64,000 nucleotides of DNA from Propionibacteriaceae bacterium (GTDB taxonomy: Bacteria; Actinomycetota; Actinomycetes; Propionibacteriales; Propionibacteriaceae). How positions within the stretch are numbered: the first letter of the stretch is position 1; the number at the start of each line of letters is the position of its first letter. The notes under the pieces are model-generated. The model saw only the letters and a list, made by a program, of their open reading frames with translations, did not search any database and was not told where the DNA came from. A program made the position numbers and the translations under genes. Shown here piece by piece: positions 54,086-61,985 of this stretch. The stretch is from assembly GCA_009782785.1 (NCBI GenBank), contig WRIJ01000004.1, positions 1-64,000 on the forward strand. The letters run 5' to 3'.

Positions 54086-55540
54086 ATGGAAGACCCACAC
54101 CCACCAGTAGGGCGGCGTGTTTCGCTGCTGAAAACCCTACGTAGTTTCCTGGGCCTGGAGGGTCGCAGCTTCCAGGACGTGGATCCTCATCCTCTTCTTT
54201 CTCGCAGTGTTCTCTCACGCCGTTTGGGTGGGGTAATGGGGCAGAGAAAGGCATGGCTCTCACCAGCGTGGGCCTATATTTTGGCTTCCCTTTCTTGGCT
54301 GGTGTGTATGACCCGGCAGATACCCTGTCACCAGTCTTTGAACAACACCAACCCTGATCGTTTCTCGTGGATGTGCTACACCGACATCACTGCCTTGTAT
54401 TTCCGCGCTGAGACGAGTCTTGGCCAGGTTGCACAAGTCCATGGCGGCATCCCCTATGTCAACGCTGTGTGGGAATACCCTGTTCTTACCGGGTATTTTG
54501 CCACCATCTCGAACTTCATTGCTTCCCTGCTTGGAGCGGACCTCAGCTCCGAGATCACGACAACTCAGGCGTACGTTAACACGGAAATCTATTTCAGTGT
54601 CAGTGCTGTGGGGCTCTTCATTTGCTGGTTGTGGCTGATTTCCACCATGATGCGTATCGCAGGGGATAGACCTTTCATCATCTATGGCCTTGCTCTGTCC
54701 CCACTGGTGATGACCACTGGACTCATCAACTGGGATCTGCTCGTGGTGGCTCTGACTGTTGCTGGTTTGGCCGCCTGGCGAGAGGGCAAACCTGTGTGGG
54801 CTGGCTTGTGGTGGGGGCTTGGCATCGCTGCCAAGTTATATCCTCTCGTGATTGTGGGTGCACTGATCGTTTTGTGCGTACGCAAAGGAGCTTGGAAGAC
54901 TCCTGTGACCCGGAATTGGTTCCTTATGGCTGGTACGACCGTGGCTGCCTGGATTCTGGTCAACCTTCCTATGATGATCACTAACACCGAAGGGTGGGCG
55001 TACTTCTACACTTACAACTATCTTTCTCGAGGGGCAGACTTGGGTTCAATCTTCTTGGCTACTCAATTGGTTGGTTTTCCGCTGAGCAATCCTGAGTTCT
55101 GGTCACGTGCGGTCATGATCTTTGGGTACGCCGCGTTGGCTGTGGTGATTTTCCTCGCTCGAAGAACTCCTAGTGCTGCCCAGATCGCTTACCTTGCGGT
55201 TGGAATCTTCGTGGTCGGAAATCTGGTTTATTCACCGCAATATGTCTTGTGGATGCTACCCCTGCTGATTCTTGTGCGTCCGTACCGTTTGGACATGGTG
55301 ATCTTTACCCTGTCCGAATTGTTCTATTTTGTCCTCATCTGGCGGTATTTGGCTGGGGCTCATCTCTCGTTGGGGTTGGGTACTGTTCCGTGGCTGTATG
55401 TCCTCGCCATCCTGGTGCGGATCGGGGTCTCGGTGTGGTTGATGTATCGGGTGGTACGAGACGTGCTACACCGCGAACAGCTGCCTCATGTATCATCCGA
55501 TCCCCGCATGGGTTCCAGGACTGTTGGTTGGGAAAGATAA
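54086..55540 (+). CDS. GT87-family polyprenol-linked mannosyltransferase-like membrane protein
   Basis: 484 residues with about ten helices. Conserved signatures of the DUF2029/GT87 family: GGIPYVNAVWEYPVLTGY, LINWDLLVVAL and GLGIAAKLYPLVI, and PQYVLWMLPLL near the C-terminus. Such enzymes add mannose from polyprenol phosphate to cell-envelope glycolipids. The start may instead be ATG 54236 (MGQRKAWLS). No SD is obvious at either. Confidence 0.85.
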   Translation: MEDPHPPVGRRVSLLKTLRSFLGLEGRSFQDVDPHPLLSRSVLSRRLGGVMGQRKAWLSPAWAYILASLSWLVCMTRQIPCHQSLNNTNPDRFSWMCYTDITALYFRAETSLGQVAQVHGGIPYVNAVWEYPVLTGYFATISNFIASLLGADLSSEITTTQAYVNTEIYFSVSAVGLFICWLWLISTMMRIAGDRPFIIYGLALSPLVMTTGLINWDLLVVALTVAGLAAWREGKPVWAGLWWGLGIAAKLYPLVIVGALIVLCVRKGAWKTPVTRNWFLMAGTTVAAWILVNLPMMITNTEGWAYFYTYNYLSRGADLGSIFLATQLVGFPLSNPEFWSRAVMIFGYAALAVVIFLARRTPSAAQIAYLAVGIFVVGNLVYSPQYVLWMLPLLILVRPYRLDMVIFTLSELFYFVLIWRYLAGAHLSLGLGTVPWLYVLAILVRIGVSVWLMYRVVRDVLHREQLPHVSSDPRMGSRTVGWER

Positions 55541-55571
55541 CATGGACACTGCGGCGAGAACCACCACAATG

Positions 55572-55644
55572 CGCGCCTGGAGGGAGTCGAACCCCCAACC
55601 TTCTGATCCGTAGTCAGATGCTCTATCCATTAAGCTACAGGCGC
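55572..55644 (-). tRNA. tRNA-Arg (ACG)
   Basis: Minus strand: acceptor GCGCCTG/CAGGCGC, anticodon arm TCTGA-CTACGGA-TCAGA giving ACG, T arm GGGGGTTCGACTCCCTC. The CCA end is not encoded. The following 55645-55918 contains no gene I can see. Confidence 0.95.
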
Positions 55645-55918
55645 TGGGCGAAGAACAGTGTAGCAAACCGAGCTCATTGATCGCGAACTCGAACTCCCGC
55701 AGGCGGACATATTCACATGAGTCCACGAATCAGCGGGTATCGACCATTGGCGTACAGCTCTCTCCGTCTTCCCTCATCCCCATCACCTCATCCCATCCCG
55801 GCATCCTCACTGTGGACAACACCTCCACCCAGGAAGCCAACACTTTCTTGTGGATAACCTCCTGCGTACCCGTACCCAGTGGTGAGAATAGAACTGTTCA
55901 ACAAAGAAAGAGGCGCAG

Positions 55919-56587
55919 ATGGGGATAGGAATAGGTCTAGTGTCGGGGGTCGCCTGCGGGGAGATTCTGCGGCGATTGCTCAACCGACTCGACTATCGAG
56001 TGACATGGGAAGGCGATAACGGTGCCATCAACGAGAGGCTTTTCGCTCTCCCCGGCCCGCGACGGTGGATCCCCATCTGCTTGGGTGTGGGTTGGGCCCT
56101 CACCTTAGGTACGAGTCAATATTCGACCACTTTCTTATCCTGGTGGATCTGTGCTGGATGGCTGTGTTTTTGCGCTGTCGGATTATGGCTAGCAGCTGTT
56201 GACCTGGATGTTCAGCGACTTCCTGATGTGGGGCAACTCATTCTCGCGGCCACCTCGGTCATCGCTGGTGTGGTGACCTTCTGGACTGAGCCCGCCGTAC
56301 TGGTTGCAGGGCTTGTCTGCGCCCTCACCTGTGGGCTTGCTTTCTTTGTCGTACACATGATCAGTCGCGGAGGCCTCGGTTTCGGAGACGTCAAACTTGC
56401 CATGATCTGTGGATGGTGGTTGGGGTTGGGGTCCATGACCATGGTGATCGCGGGAATGATCGTTGCTTGCTTGTTAGCTCTTGGCTATTCGGTCATATCG
56501 AAAGTCAAGGTCTTCGCTTTCGGCCCGTGGCTCGTGGTGGGTACCATCCTAGCCGGGCTCGTACTGCCCCCCTGGAGCCACCTATGA
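55919..56587 (+). CDS. Prepilin peptidase (A24 family)
   Basis: 222 residues with about six helices. Both catalytic aspartates are present: AVDLDVQRLPDV and GGLGFGDVKLAMICGWWLG. It processes type IV prepilins. AGAGG lies upstream of ATG 55919. No pilin or pilus motor gene occurs nearby; 24 bp later a secreted surface protein and then a sortase-like gene follow, so the link to pili is unclear. Confidence 0.9.
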   Translation: MGIGIGLVSGVACGEILRRLLNRLDYRVTWEGDNGAINERLFALPGPRRWIPICLGVGWALTLGTSQYSTTFLSWWICAGWLCFCAVGLWLAAVDLDVQRLPDVGQLILAATSVIAGVVTFWTEPAVLVAGLVCALTCGLAFFVVHMISRGGLGFGDVKLAMICGWWLGLGSMTMVIAGMIVACLLALGYSVISKVKVFAFGPWLVVGTILAGLVLPPWSHL

Positions 56588-56611
56588 CACCCCATGATAA
56601 GGAGATAAACC

Positions 56612-58468
56612 ATGATCCAGCAGCACTCAACTCTCGTATTTCGCCGTAGAGCCTGTCGGCGCCTGACCCGACTGTGTGTCACCATTGGAATGGCACTCTT
56701 CACCAGCGTACTCAGTGTCCTTCCTGGGCAGACCCAACCTGCACAAGGGGCCACCACCGTGACCGGTCATGGGGTGGGAAGCATGGTGACCTGGGGGAAT
56801 GCCGCAACCCTGTGGATGGGGGCCTACAACACGTCACACGGCCCAGCGTTCTGCGTAGATCCTGGAGGGGTGGGTCCTGTAGGCAAACCGGGCAAGGACC
56901 CCTCGGTGATGAAGAGCTGGACGAATAGACAAGGCAAAGCCGTGTCAGCCGATCAACTAGCGCAGGCTTCTGCGCTGATGGTGTGGTACTCCGAGAATCC
57001 GAAAACGAAAGCAAATGCAGCTGCAGTGAAGCTTGCTCTGTCCACCATTCTTGGTCTCACCAACCAAGAGATTTATGGGGCCTCAGGCCTGCGATTGAAC
57101 TTTGATGTTACTGTTTCAGGATCACCGGGGCGCCAGTTTGCCTCTCGGCTAGGGATTCTGGGCAAGACCCTCGACTTGGTCAACTACGCCCGTACCCACG
57201 CCTCCTCGTGGGATGGTACAACAGCCGAAGTGACACACAATCTCACCGATATCCGCTGGCCGGGAGAGGTCCTGGACTTTTCAGTACGACTGCCTGGTGT
57301 CCCTGCTGGCCATAACATTGTTTTCGTGATCACGAAACCGGATGGGTCACAAAATCGCATCACCGTACCCACTGACCATACTGGTCGGGCCCGGGCGACG
57401 TACGAAACCTCTGAACAACTCCCTGGGGTCTACCAGGTACAGTGGTCGATCAGTGGTGTCCCGGATCGCTACCCGCGCGCGTTCAATGGTGGAGGTACGC
57501 CTTCACAGAAACTGATGCTTGCTGGTGGTGCGCGAAGTGGTTCGGGTGCGGTGTTGTCTGTCGCCTTGCGTGATGGTGTTGTCTCGGTAGCAACAAAGAT
57601 CTCTGATCAACAAGCTGTTCCAGGGTCGATCATTCGTGATGAGGTGGCTGCGCAAGGGTTAGTTCCTCGGGTCTATGACCAGGATGTTGTGTGGATGGTC
57701 ACTGGAGTGATCTACCGCGGGACTCCGGTCACCCTCGATTGTGAAAAGGTTGATTGGTCCGCCTCCACACCAGTCCATGAATTTACCCACCAGCTGGACA
57801 ATTCCACGATCGACAATGCAGGAGCAGTCACCATCGCCTTGGGTGAATTCCTTGTGCCACGCCTCGAACCAGCGTACTGCTACACCTATGAAGTCCAACT
57901 CACAGGTACGGTGCCCAAGGATGACGAGGAGGTGATGATAGCCGATCACGATCGCGGGGAACCAGAAGAGACAACCTTTGTTCACAGCGACCTTCCTGAT
58001 ATTTCCACCCAGATCTCGGACCAACATGCTGGGCCTGGTTCAACGATCACAGATAGGATCACTATCTCCAACCTTCACTTCCAGGATGTTGACGGCGATG
58101 AGGTGTCATGGTCTGTTGATGGAGTCCTTATCCGTGCGGCTTCGGTTCAGGGATCATGTACGAGCGTTGATTGGACTCAAGCGACACAGGTGGCCACGTT
58201 TGGGTTTGATCTTCTTCCAGACAGTGTTGATGAGGATGGCTTTGGTGAGTTCGAGGGTGTCGGGCCCTACACCATAGCGAAAGCAGAACCCAGTTATTGT
58301 TACTCCTATGGTGAAACCTTGGTCGCCACCTGGGCGTCTATGGACACCCCCATCAGGGTCGAACATCGCCCAGGATTAGCTCCACAGACCACTCACACTA
58401 TCTCAGGTATCAAGGTGCCCACTGGTGGAGTACGAGTAGGCCTACCTCGGCCAACTGTTGGGCGATGA
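56612..58468 (+). CDS. Secreted surface protein with two repeat domains
   Basis: 618 residues, AAGGAG 8 nt upstream. Signal peptide about 1-45 (cleavage near QGATT). The N-terminal domain has FCVDPGGVGP, which looks like the Cys region of thioester or related adhesin domains, but the partner Gln motif is not clear (AAVKLALSTI). Two C-terminal repeats of about 130 residues share ISDQQAVPGSIIRDEV / ISDQHAGPGSTITDRI and each ends with a YCYTY/YCYSY motif. The C-terminus LPRPTVGR lacks the hydrophobic anchor of a sorting signal. ATGA overlap with the sortase gene. Confidence 0.75.
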   Translation: MIQQHSTLVFRRRACRRLTRLCVTIGMALFTSVLSVLPGQTQPAQGATTVTGHGVGSMVTWGNAATLWMGAYNTSHGPAFCVDPGGVGPVGKPGKDPSVMKSWTNRQGKAVSADQLAQASALMVWYSENPKTKANAAAVKLALSTILGLTNQEIYGASGLRLNFDVTVSGSPGRQFASRLGILGKTLDLVNYARTHASSWDGTTAEVTHNLTDIRWPGEVLDFSVRLPGVPAGHNIVFVITKPDGSQNRITVPTDHTGRARATYETSEQLPGVYQVQWSISGVPDRYPRAFNGGGTPSQKLMLAGGARSGSGAVLSVALRDGVVSVATKISDQQAVPGSIIRDEVAAQGLVPRVYDQDVVWMVTGVIYRGTPVTLDCEKVDWSASTPVHEFTHQLDNSTIDNAGAVTIALGEFLVPRLEPAYCYTYEVQLTGTVPKDDEEVMIADHDRGEPEETTFVHSDLPDISTQISDQHAGPGSTITDRITISNLHFQDVDGDEVSWSVDGVLIRAASVQGSCTSVDWTQATQVATFGFDLLPDSVDEDGFGEFEGVGPYTIAKAEPSYCYSYGETLVATWASMDTPIRVEHRPGLAPQTTHTISGIKVPTGGVRVGLPRPTVGR

Positions 58469-59100
58469 AACCCCAGCGTATTGCCCGTCAGAGAGGCCAC
58501 TGGGGATGGGTAGTCGATTGTCTCATCGTGGCTGGTGTGATTCTCGTGATCGCTTTGGTGGTTGACACTGGTGAAGTCACCTTGACTGACATGAATGGTG
58601 ACCTGGTCATAGCTGACGATGATTCCAGAACCCCAGACGACCAAGCCATTGGTATGGTTCTTCATCAACGCTCCGGCGAATTTCAGATCCCTTCCGTTGG
58701 GCTCTCCGCTGACTTGGGTTCAATTAATGATGTTGACGGGGTGATGTACCCGCCGAACTATGAGTCGGTTTTCCATGTACGCAATCGTGGTGTGGGTTTA
58801 ACAAACGCTGAGGAAGGGACAGTGTTCCTGGTCACCCATGCCACTGCTGGTGGACGATCCCCGGGGAACTATGTGCAAGTTGATCAGAATGTGATGCTCA
58901 ACGCTGGTGAGTTCATCATCATTGGTGACCTGACCTACCTGGTGGTGGACATATACACTGTCCCCAAAACAGAGATTGGTGAAGATGCTCGTTTGTGGGA
59001 ATCAACTCCTGGGCGACTAGTGTTCATGACCTGCTTGGTTGAACCATCAGATGGGCCATCGACCACAAATATCGTGATCATTGGTGATCTGGTCACCTAA
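58465..59100 (+). CDS. Sortase-like protein (class E/F-like), altered catalytic Arg
   Basis: 211 residues. One N-terminal helix (about 14-34), then a beta-barrel with catalytic His in FLVTHATAGG and Cys in LVFMTCLVEP. Where class F sortases have an Arg (R-D-N-x-V-V) this one reads TTNIVIIG, so the third catalytic residue appears to be missing. It overlaps the surface protein by 4 nt and probably acts on it, if active. Confidence 0.78.
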   Translation: MKPQRIARQRGHWGWVVDCLIVAGVILVIALVVDTGEVTLTDMNGDLVIADDDSRTPDDQAIGMVLHQRSGEFQIPSVGLSADLGSINDVDGVMYPPNYESVFHVRNRGVGLTNAEEGTVFLVTHATAGGRSPGNYVQVDQNVMLNAGEFIIIGDLTYLVVDIYTVPKTEIGEDARLWESTPGRLVFMTCLVEPSDGPSTTNIVIIGDLVT

Positions 59101-59123
59101 CCAGGATGTGTCATAATGAAAGA

Positions 59124-59351
59124 GTGTATGAATACCAGGCTGTTCGTGTTCGAAATCTCGGGTTAGTAGGCTTTGGCTCGTGGGATGAGTCCGGGGCAAT
59201 CCCAGGAGCAGTCGGAGTGAATGTTGACCAGCGGCTCACCCAACTCATGAACTATTACGTTCAATCAGGATGGGAAGTCGACCATACAAGTATTGGTGGA
59301 ACACAAGGCAATTTGTTTGTACTGGTGATCTTTCGTCGCCTCTTGAAGTAG
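59124..59351 (+). CDS. DUF4177-like small protein
   Basis: 75 residues. MYEYQAVRVRNLG followed by LTQLMNYYVQSGWEVDHTS and a beta-strand LFVLVIFRR ending match DUF4177. CATAAT ends 6 nt before GTG 59124, so I take this start over ATG 59106. Function unknown. Confidence 0.7.
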   Translation: MYEYQAVRVRNLGLVGFGSWDESGAIPGAVGVNVDQRLTQLMNYYVQSGWEVDHTSIGGTQGNLFVLVIFRRLLK

Positions 59352-59389
59352 TCCCACCACCAGAAATCCTCTCGCGATAGTCTGTTGAT

Positions 59390-59974
59390 ATGTCCATGGA
59401 TTTCACCGTGTACGCACGCAAGCCACTCATGATGGAGCAATGGAAGACGATATGCTCTGCCCAGGGAAAGACTATCTCCCAGATCGAAAAGGACATGCTC
59501 TCCATCTGTGAAAGATCAGGGGAGCAGATCGCTCTGGTCTATATCGTCACCAATAATCACCGTGACTGGCTGGAGATGACCATCGATGCCATGGCTGCAG
59601 CTGAGCTCGTGAAGATTCAAGTACTTTACCTCGTGACCGAAGTGTTTGAGGACATCACCGATCTCCTTCGAGCTGTCTCTCACGCAGGTGCAGGATGGCT
59701 CCACGATCCGCAAACAGACCAGTGGTGGCCTGTGGCACCTCCTCGCGCCGAATCGGAGCTAGTCCATGCGAGAGCCGACCTTGCACCAATGAGTAAGGGT
59801 AGGTTCCTAGGTTTCTGCCTTGCTATCTTCTTGTTCATTGTTTTCATCCCGTGGACCTTAGGGCCGCTGTTCATTGAAGAGATGCCCGTGGGAATCGCTT
59901 TAGGGGTGGGGTTACCTATAGTGGGGTTTGCCGTTGCCCTGATGGTGAGACTGTGGGGAAACCCACCTGGCTAA
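59390..59974 (+). CDS. Uncharacterised membrane protein
   Basis: 194 residues. A mixed N-terminal cytoplasmic domain (about 1-140) with WWPVAPPRAESELVHARADL, then two helices (about 143-160 and 167-185). No family recognised. TAGTCT (59378-59383) lies 6 nt before ATG 59390, suggesting a leaderless transcript. Independent of argS, which begins 82 bp later. Confidence 0.65.
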   Translation: MSMDFTVYARKPLMMEQWKTICSAQGKTISQIEKDMLSICERSGEQIALVYIVTNNHRDWLEMTIDAMAAAELVKIQVLYLVTEVFEDITDLLRAVSHAGAGWLHDPQTDQWWPVAPPRAESELVHARADLAPMSKGRFLGFCLAIFLFIVFIPWTLGPLFIEEMPVGIALGVGLPIVGFAVALMVRLWGNPPG

Positions 59975-60056
59975 CCCCACACAGCCCACGGCTGTATGAC
60001 TGCCTGGGTGAGACTGCGGTGAAGGACGGTTCTTTTCCTTGAGTAGAATAGAGCCC

Positions 60057-61697
60057 ATGGTTTCTCTTCTGGAGGTTATCTCTGCCCGGATGCAGGCGGT
60101 TACTCACATCGACCCCGAACTACGCTTGTCAACGAAACCGGCTTTCGGTCATTATCAATGCAATGTTGCTCTGCGCTTAGCTAAAGAGACGGGCCGAAAC
60201 CCGAGAGATATCGCTAAAGAAATCGTGGAAGAACTAGACATTTCTGATCTGTGCGAACCTCTCGAAATCGCAGGACCAGGATTCATCAATATCCGCATCC
60301 GTGCTGATCGCTTGGGGGAAGCGGTGACCACGCATCTAGCTGACCCTCATGGGGGGATCCCTCAACAGGAATCACCTCAGCGGGTGGTTGTCGATTATTC
60401 TGCACCTAATGTGGCCAAACCTATGCATGTCGGTAATCTGCGTTCAACGATTATTGGGGATTGTTTGGTACGAGTCCTTCGAGCAGTGGGAAACATCGTG
60501 ATTCCCCAAAATCATATTGGTGACTGGGGAACCCAATTCGGCATGCTCGTCGAACAAATTCTTGATGAAGATATTGACCCCACTACCTTGACCCTTGAAA
60601 CCTCGGTGGAGCTCTATCAACGAGCACAGACCCATTTCCGCAGCGATGAGGACTTCATGGAAGCTGCACGCAAGCGAGTCGTCGCTTTGCAAAGTGGAGA
60701 TGAAGAAACCATACGAATCTGGCAAACCCTCATTGAGGTATCCAAGGTTGGATTCAACCAAGCGTACGCCCGTTTGGGTGTTCTTCTCACCGACGAGGAC
60801 CTTGCTGGTGAATCCATGTACAACTTCATGCTGGATGCTGTGGCCACAGACCTTGAGGATCTGGGATTAGCCACCGAAGACAATGGGGCCTTGTGTGTCT
60901 TTCTTGACGAGGGAGACTCGCCTTTGATCGTACGCAAGTCTGATGGCGGGTACGGCTATTCAACCACTGATCTTGCTGCGATTCGTTACCGCGTTGATGC
61001 TTTGACCGCTGACCGAATTATTTATGTTGTCGGCTCACCCCAGTCCCATCACTTTGAGCAGGTTTTTGCTACAGCTACTCTCGCCAACTGGCTCAGTTGT
61101 GAGGTACGAGCAGAGCATGTGGGTTTCGGATCAGTTCTCGGCCCTGATGGCAAGATGTTCAAGACCCGTGATGGGAAGGCTGTGACCTTGGATACGTTGT
61201 TGGATGCAGCCGAAGAGGTGGCGACCCCTGAGGTTGCCATGGCGGCAGTGAAGTACGCTGACCTGTCTAATGGGCTCCACAAGGATTATGTCTTTGATGT
61301 CACACGGATGACAGCAACAACTGGTGATACGGGGCCGTACCTCCAATATGCCCATGCGCGTGTCTCGCAGATTCTTCGCCGCGCGGAAGCTGATGGTGAC
61401 GTGGTGGATGACAACAATGCGGAGATCCAAGCACTGACCGAACCTGCCGAGGAACTTCTCGCTTTAACGCTGAGTCGCTTCCCGGAGGTTGTGGAGGATG
61501 TGGCTGAGAATCTCCAGCCACACAAACTCTGTGGGTATCTTTTTGAATTGGCCACGTACTTGTCTGTGTTCTATGAGCAGTGCCCTGTCCTTCACAGCGA
61601 GGAAAGATCATCACGACTCGTGCTGTGTCGAGCCACACAACGTGTTCTTGCTACAGGGTTGGACCTTCTGGGAATCCATGCTCCTCACACCATGTAA
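60057..61697 (+). CDS. argS: Arginyl-tRNA synthetase
   Basis: 546 residues from ATG 60057; TAGAAT (60044-60049) ends 7 nt before, suggesting a leaderless mRNA. The class I HIGH site is APNVAKPMHVGNLRS; AHVGFGSVLGPDGKMFKTRDG carries the KMSKS equivalent. The C-terminal anticodon-binding domain ends in GIHAPHTM. Charges tRNA-Arg. Confidence 0.97.
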   Translation: MVSLLEVISARMQAVTHIDPELRLSTKPAFGHYQCNVALRLAKETGRNPRDIAKEIVEELDISDLCEPLEIAGPGFINIRIRADRLGEAVTTHLADPHGGIPQQESPQRVVVDYSAPNVAKPMHVGNLRSTIIGDCLVRVLRAVGNIVIPQNHIGDWGTQFGMLVEQILDEDIDPTTLTLETSVELYQRAQTHFRSDEDFMEAARKRVVALQSGDEETIRIWQTLIEVSKVGFNQAYARLGVLLTDEDLAGESMYNFMLDAVATDLEDLGLATEDNGALCVFLDEGDSPLIVRKSDGGYGYSTTDLAAIRYRVDALTADRIIYVVGSPQSHHFEQVFATATLANWLSCEVRAEHVGFGSVLGPDGKMFKTRDGKAVTLDTLLDAAEEVATPEVAMAAVKYADLSNGLHKDYVFDVTRMTATTGDTGPYLQYAHARVSQILRRAEADGDVVDDNNAEIQALTEPAEELLALTLSRFPEVVEDVAENLQPHKLCGYLFELATYLSVFYEQCPVLHSEERSSRLVLCRATQRVLATGLDLLGIHAPHTM

Positions 61698-61985
61698 ACC
61701 ATGGCAGGCAAATGGTGTTCACACGTCTTGTCTCATGGTCAAATGTCTGGGGAGGATTGATGGTTGCCTTATATAATATGTCCGGTTTGTGGTTAGTGTG
61801 ACATTGACTCATGGGAGTCCACCATCCATAATCGAGTAAAGAAAATCTGAAGTAAACGAGCACAACGCGCACGCTGGGCGGGGGGCTTGTCGAGGACGTG
61901 TTGAGGTTGCAACCACCGTCGGCAGGTGACCATGGCTGGGATGGAGCTGGGCTCACTGCTTTGACACCACTGTGAAGGAAAAACG

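Noticed and set aside
61698-61985. A structured leader RNA before the acidic membrane protein
   Set aside because: The segment 61800-61980 has some GC-rich pairing and a TATAAT at 61771, but I can match no riboswitch class.
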